Shown one piece after another: positions 62,578 through 64,000 of a DNA stretch of 64,000 nucleotides. The stretch's first letter is position 1. Each line of letters starts with the position of its first letter. Below the pieces are notes generated by a model that did no database searches, was not told where the DNA came from, and saw only the letters and a list, made by a program, of their open reading frames with translations. The stretch covers positions 33,083-97,082 of the forward strand of contig NZ_NPJH01000025.1 in NCBI RefSeq assembly GCF_002251365.1, read 5' to 3'. Origin of the DNA: Prevotella sp. P3-122. Lineage in GTDB: Bacteria; Bacteroidota; Bacteroidia; Bacteroidales; Bacteroidaceae. The translations under genes were made by a program, and so were the position numbers.

Positions 62578-62628
62578 ACCGCATACCATTGTAGACAATT
62601 AGTCTATAAGGGTATGCGGTTCTTTTTT
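62578..62628 (+). terminator. Terminator after the AAA ATPase unit
   Basis: ACCGCATACC (62578-62587) / GGTATGCGGT (62611-62620), 10 bp perfect with a 23-nt loop, then TCTTTTTTT. Confidence 0.8.
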
Positions 62629-62720
62629 TCATACTCAATATAACTCCCGAGATTTATTGAAATTAACGTGAGTTCGACGAAATATAAGTGCTTGAAAATT
62701 TGGTGATTAGCGAAATTTTT

Positions 62721-62833
62721 GGAGTTTCCTTGAACGAAGCGAAAAACTTTATAGTGTTGAAATACAAAGAATTACAAACAATAATCGCTATGATCACCGA
62801 GGACAAAGTTTTTCACTTCGTTCAAGGAAACTC
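62721..62833. repeat. 30-bp inverted repeat inside the IS982 5' region
   Basis: The left arm (62721-62750), containing TTCCTTGAACGAAGCGAAAA, is repeated in inverted form at 62804-62833 with one mismatch and 53 bp between. The right arm interrupts the reading frame of the transposase just after MITEDKV. Confidence 0.85.
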
Positions 62834-62880
62834 CTGAATTATTTTGTATTGCAGATGATTTTTGCAAGTTTTTTGATGCC

Positions 62881-63717
62881 ATGATGGAAAAATATACACT
62901 GAAAGCAGATAAGAAACGGCAATATCACCGCAAGTCAACCATGTCAAAGGCAGAAATTATGGTAATCATGATACTGTTTCATGATTCAGGCTATCGTTGC
63001 CTGAAACATTTCTATATAGAAAAGGTATGCAGACATATGCGTCACCTCTTCCCGAAAGTTGTCTCATACAACCGATTCGTGGAACTTGAAAAGGAAGTAG
63101 CCATCCCTTTGGCTCTATTCATCAAGAAGGTGCTGCTCGGAAAATGTACTGGCATAAGTTTCGTGGACAGCACTCCCCTTAGAGTATGCAGGAAGCAGAG
63201 GATACATATCCACAAGGTATTCAAGGGCATTGCGCAAAGAGGCAAGTGCTCCATGGGATGGTTCTTTGGCTTTAAGCTGCATCTGATATGTAATGAGAGG
63301 GGTGAGTTGCTGAACTTTATGATAACCCCGGGAGATTTGGATGACAGGAAACCATTGGAATACAAAGCCTTCGTAGAATTCATATATGGCAAGCTGGTCG
63401 GAGATAAAGGGTATATCAGCAAGAACCTTTTCCAACGCCTGTTCGTGGATGGCATACAGATTATCACCAAACTTAAAAACAACATGAAAGGTGCCTTGAT
63501 GAGCGTGTCTGACAAGCTGCTGCTTAGGAAACGAGCAATAATAGAAACGGTAAATGACGAGTTGAAGAATATTGCACAAGTGGAACATTCAAGACACAGG
63601 TGCTTTGACAATTTCATCGTGAACCTGCTTGGAGCTATCGCTGCTTATTGTATGTTTCCTAAGAAGCCGTGTATCAATGTACAACGTACAGTTGATACAC
63701 AGCTTTCATTGTTTTGA
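62881..63717 (+). CDS. IS982-family transposase, 5' end disrupted
   Basis: 278 residues from ATG 62881. DDE residues: Asp96 (SFVDSTPL), Asp175 (VGDKGYIS), Glu222 (IIETVNDEL). The family normally starts about 24 residues earlier; here the DNA upstream reads ATG ATC ACC GAG GAC AAA GTT (MITEDKV) at 62790, and the continuation ELFCIADDFCKFFDAMMEKY is in the frame of 62881. Between them lies a 25-bp insertion that is the right arm of the inverted repeat and brings a stop. So the natural N-terminus is broken. The internal ATG may still give protein, but activity is doubtful. Confidence 0.85.
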   Translation: MMEKYTLKADKKRQYHRKSTMSKAEIMVIMILFHDSGYRCLKHFYIEKVCRHMRHLFPKVVSYNRFVELEKEVAIPLALFIKKVLLGKCTGISFVDSTPLRVCRKQRIHIHKVFKGIAQRGKCSMGWFFGFKLHLICNERGELLNFMITPGDLDDRKPLEYKAFVEFIYGKLVGDKGYISKNLFQRLFVDGIQIITKLKNNMKGALMSVSDKLLLRKRAIIETVNDELKNIAQVEHSRHRCFDNFIVNLLGAIAAYCMFPKKPCINVQRTVDTQLSLF

Positions 63718-63736
63718 ATTCATCGAACTCACGTTA

Positions 63737-63782
63737 AATAGGGTGTACAGTTTGATGGAAGAAAATCAGTAGCAACGCCCTG
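63737..63782 (-). repeat. Interspersed TGTACA-type repeat, copy C (inverted, diverged)
   Basis: Read on the minus strand: TCAGGGCGTTGCTACTGAT then CATCAAACTGTACACCCTA, matching copies A and B except around the first TGTACA word, which is lost. It lies directly beside the IS982 right end. Confidence 0.65.
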
Positions 63783-63785
63783 AGC

Positions 63786-63870
63786 CAAAGGTCGCCGACT
63801 GAACCAAAGGTCGCCGGCTGAAAGGAAAGGCAAAGGAAAGGCAAAGGAAAAGCAAAGGGCAAAAGCGTTA
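63786..63870 (+). repeat. Short purine-rich direct repeats
   Basis: CCAAAGGTCGCCGACTGAA / CCAAAGGTCGCCGGCTGAA in tandem, then repeated AAAGGCAAAGG words. Between the IS982 and the next transposase-like gene; no gene is present. Confidence 0.65.
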
Positions 63871-63914
63871 TTTGGGCACAGTAGCAAAAAGGTGTGGGTA
63901 TAAATAAAAAATGT

Positions 63915-63922
63915 TACCTTTG
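63915..63922 (+). promoter_or_regulatory. -7 element before the last partial gene
   Basis: TACCTTTG, exact TAnnTTTG, 7 bp before the ATG at 63930; the very short leader suggests a nearly leaderless start or that the true start is further on. Confidence 0.45.
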
Positions 63923-63929
63923 CAGTTAT

Positions 63930-64000
63930 ATGGAAACAAAGATATTAGAACAATTAGCGAGCCTTGTTCTTCCCAAAGAAATACTCGAACGCTTTGTGAT
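63930..64000 (+). CDS. Start of a transposase-like gene (ISAon1 N-terminal type), truncated by window end
   Basis: METKILEQLASLVLPKEILERFV (23 residues, then the window ends). The pattern 'KILEQLASLVLPKEILE' is the N-terminal region protein that accompanies ISAon1-like transposases in Bacteroidota, known from memory. Only the beginning is present, so the call rests on this short stretch. Confidence 0.5.
   Translation, partial: METKILEQLASLVLPKEILERFV

Larger units (their letters stand above)
62663..63737 (+). mobile_element. IS982-family insertion sequence
   Basis: About 1.08 kb bounded by 19-bp inverted repeats TTAACGTGAGTTCGACGAA (62663-62681) and TTCATCGAACTCACGTTAA (63719-63737) with one mismatch. 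It encodes an IS982-type transposase. No clear target duplication was seen. The right end abuts an inverted copy of the interspersed TGTACA repeat. Confidence 0.85.

Noticed and set aside
63042..63617. Minus-strand frame of 191 codons in IS982
   Set aside because: Antisense to the transposase with intact DDE residues; low-complexity Leu/Ser composition.

Overview
The window comes from a Bacteroidota bacterium, most likely a gut or rumen Prevotella (Segatella) relative. The evidence is paired SusC/SusD genes, lipoproteins with an acidic stretch after the lipid cysteine, Bacteroidota promoters (TTTG, about 19-20 bp, TAnnTTTG), few Shine-Dalgarno sequences, and C-terminal tails of the GLYIVDGKKVIVK type. 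The genus is an inference; no rRNA or other marker is present.

Positions 1-29.7 kb, all on the minus strand, form a pectin (rhamnogalacturonan-type) utilisation locus. One operon starts from a promoter near 14.0 kb and runs FAS1 lipoprotein - SusC - SusD - FAS1 lipoprotein - FAS1 lipoprotein - second SusC (cut by the window edge). Upstream of it, with their own promoters or hairpins between them, lie a large non-catalytic secreted CBM-like protein, a two-domain esterase, a GH2 glycosidase, a PL11 rhamnogalacturonan lyase fused to autotransporter-type beta repeats, a CE12 acetylesterase and a GH28 polygalacturonase. Together these would deacetylate, cleave and trim rhamnogalacturonan and import the oligosaccharides.

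Positions 29.8-44.0 kb, also minus strand, form a beta-glucan locus: SusC - SusD - surface glycan-binding lipoprotein with a duplicated domain - GH16 - GH3, then a separately promoted GH3 co-transcribed with a membrane-bound helix-turn-helix regulator. A laminarin or mixed-linkage beta-glucan substrate is inferred from GH16 plus two GH3 enzymes.

Positions 44.0-48.5 kb are core genome: tRNA-Phe with a strong terminator, two kinds of intergenic repeat, trmO, an LTA-synthase-like membrane transferase, a WG-repeat-like protein and tRNA-Ser(UGA).

Positions 48.5-59.75 kb are an integrated mobilizable element closely resembling NBU2. It sits in the 3' end of tRNA-Ser, bounded by a 13-bp repeat (CCTCTCTCTCCGC). 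It carries a mef-type efflux pump, a lincosamide nucleotidyltransferase, a broken GNAT gene, an NTF2-like protein, a MobV-type relaxase, a primase, a RepA-like ATPase, a DUF3853 protein, a coiled-coil protein with a YhcG-type nuclease, and a tyrosine integrase. A four-copy inverted-repeat cluster between primase and ATPase looks like a replication origin.

Positions 59.75-64.0 kb are a degraded accessory region: the tRNA-Ser terminator displaced by the element, a small unknown gene, gene remnants, an AAA ATPase of the DUF234 type, an IS982-family element whose transposase 5' end is broken by an inverted repeat, and the start of another transposase-like gene.
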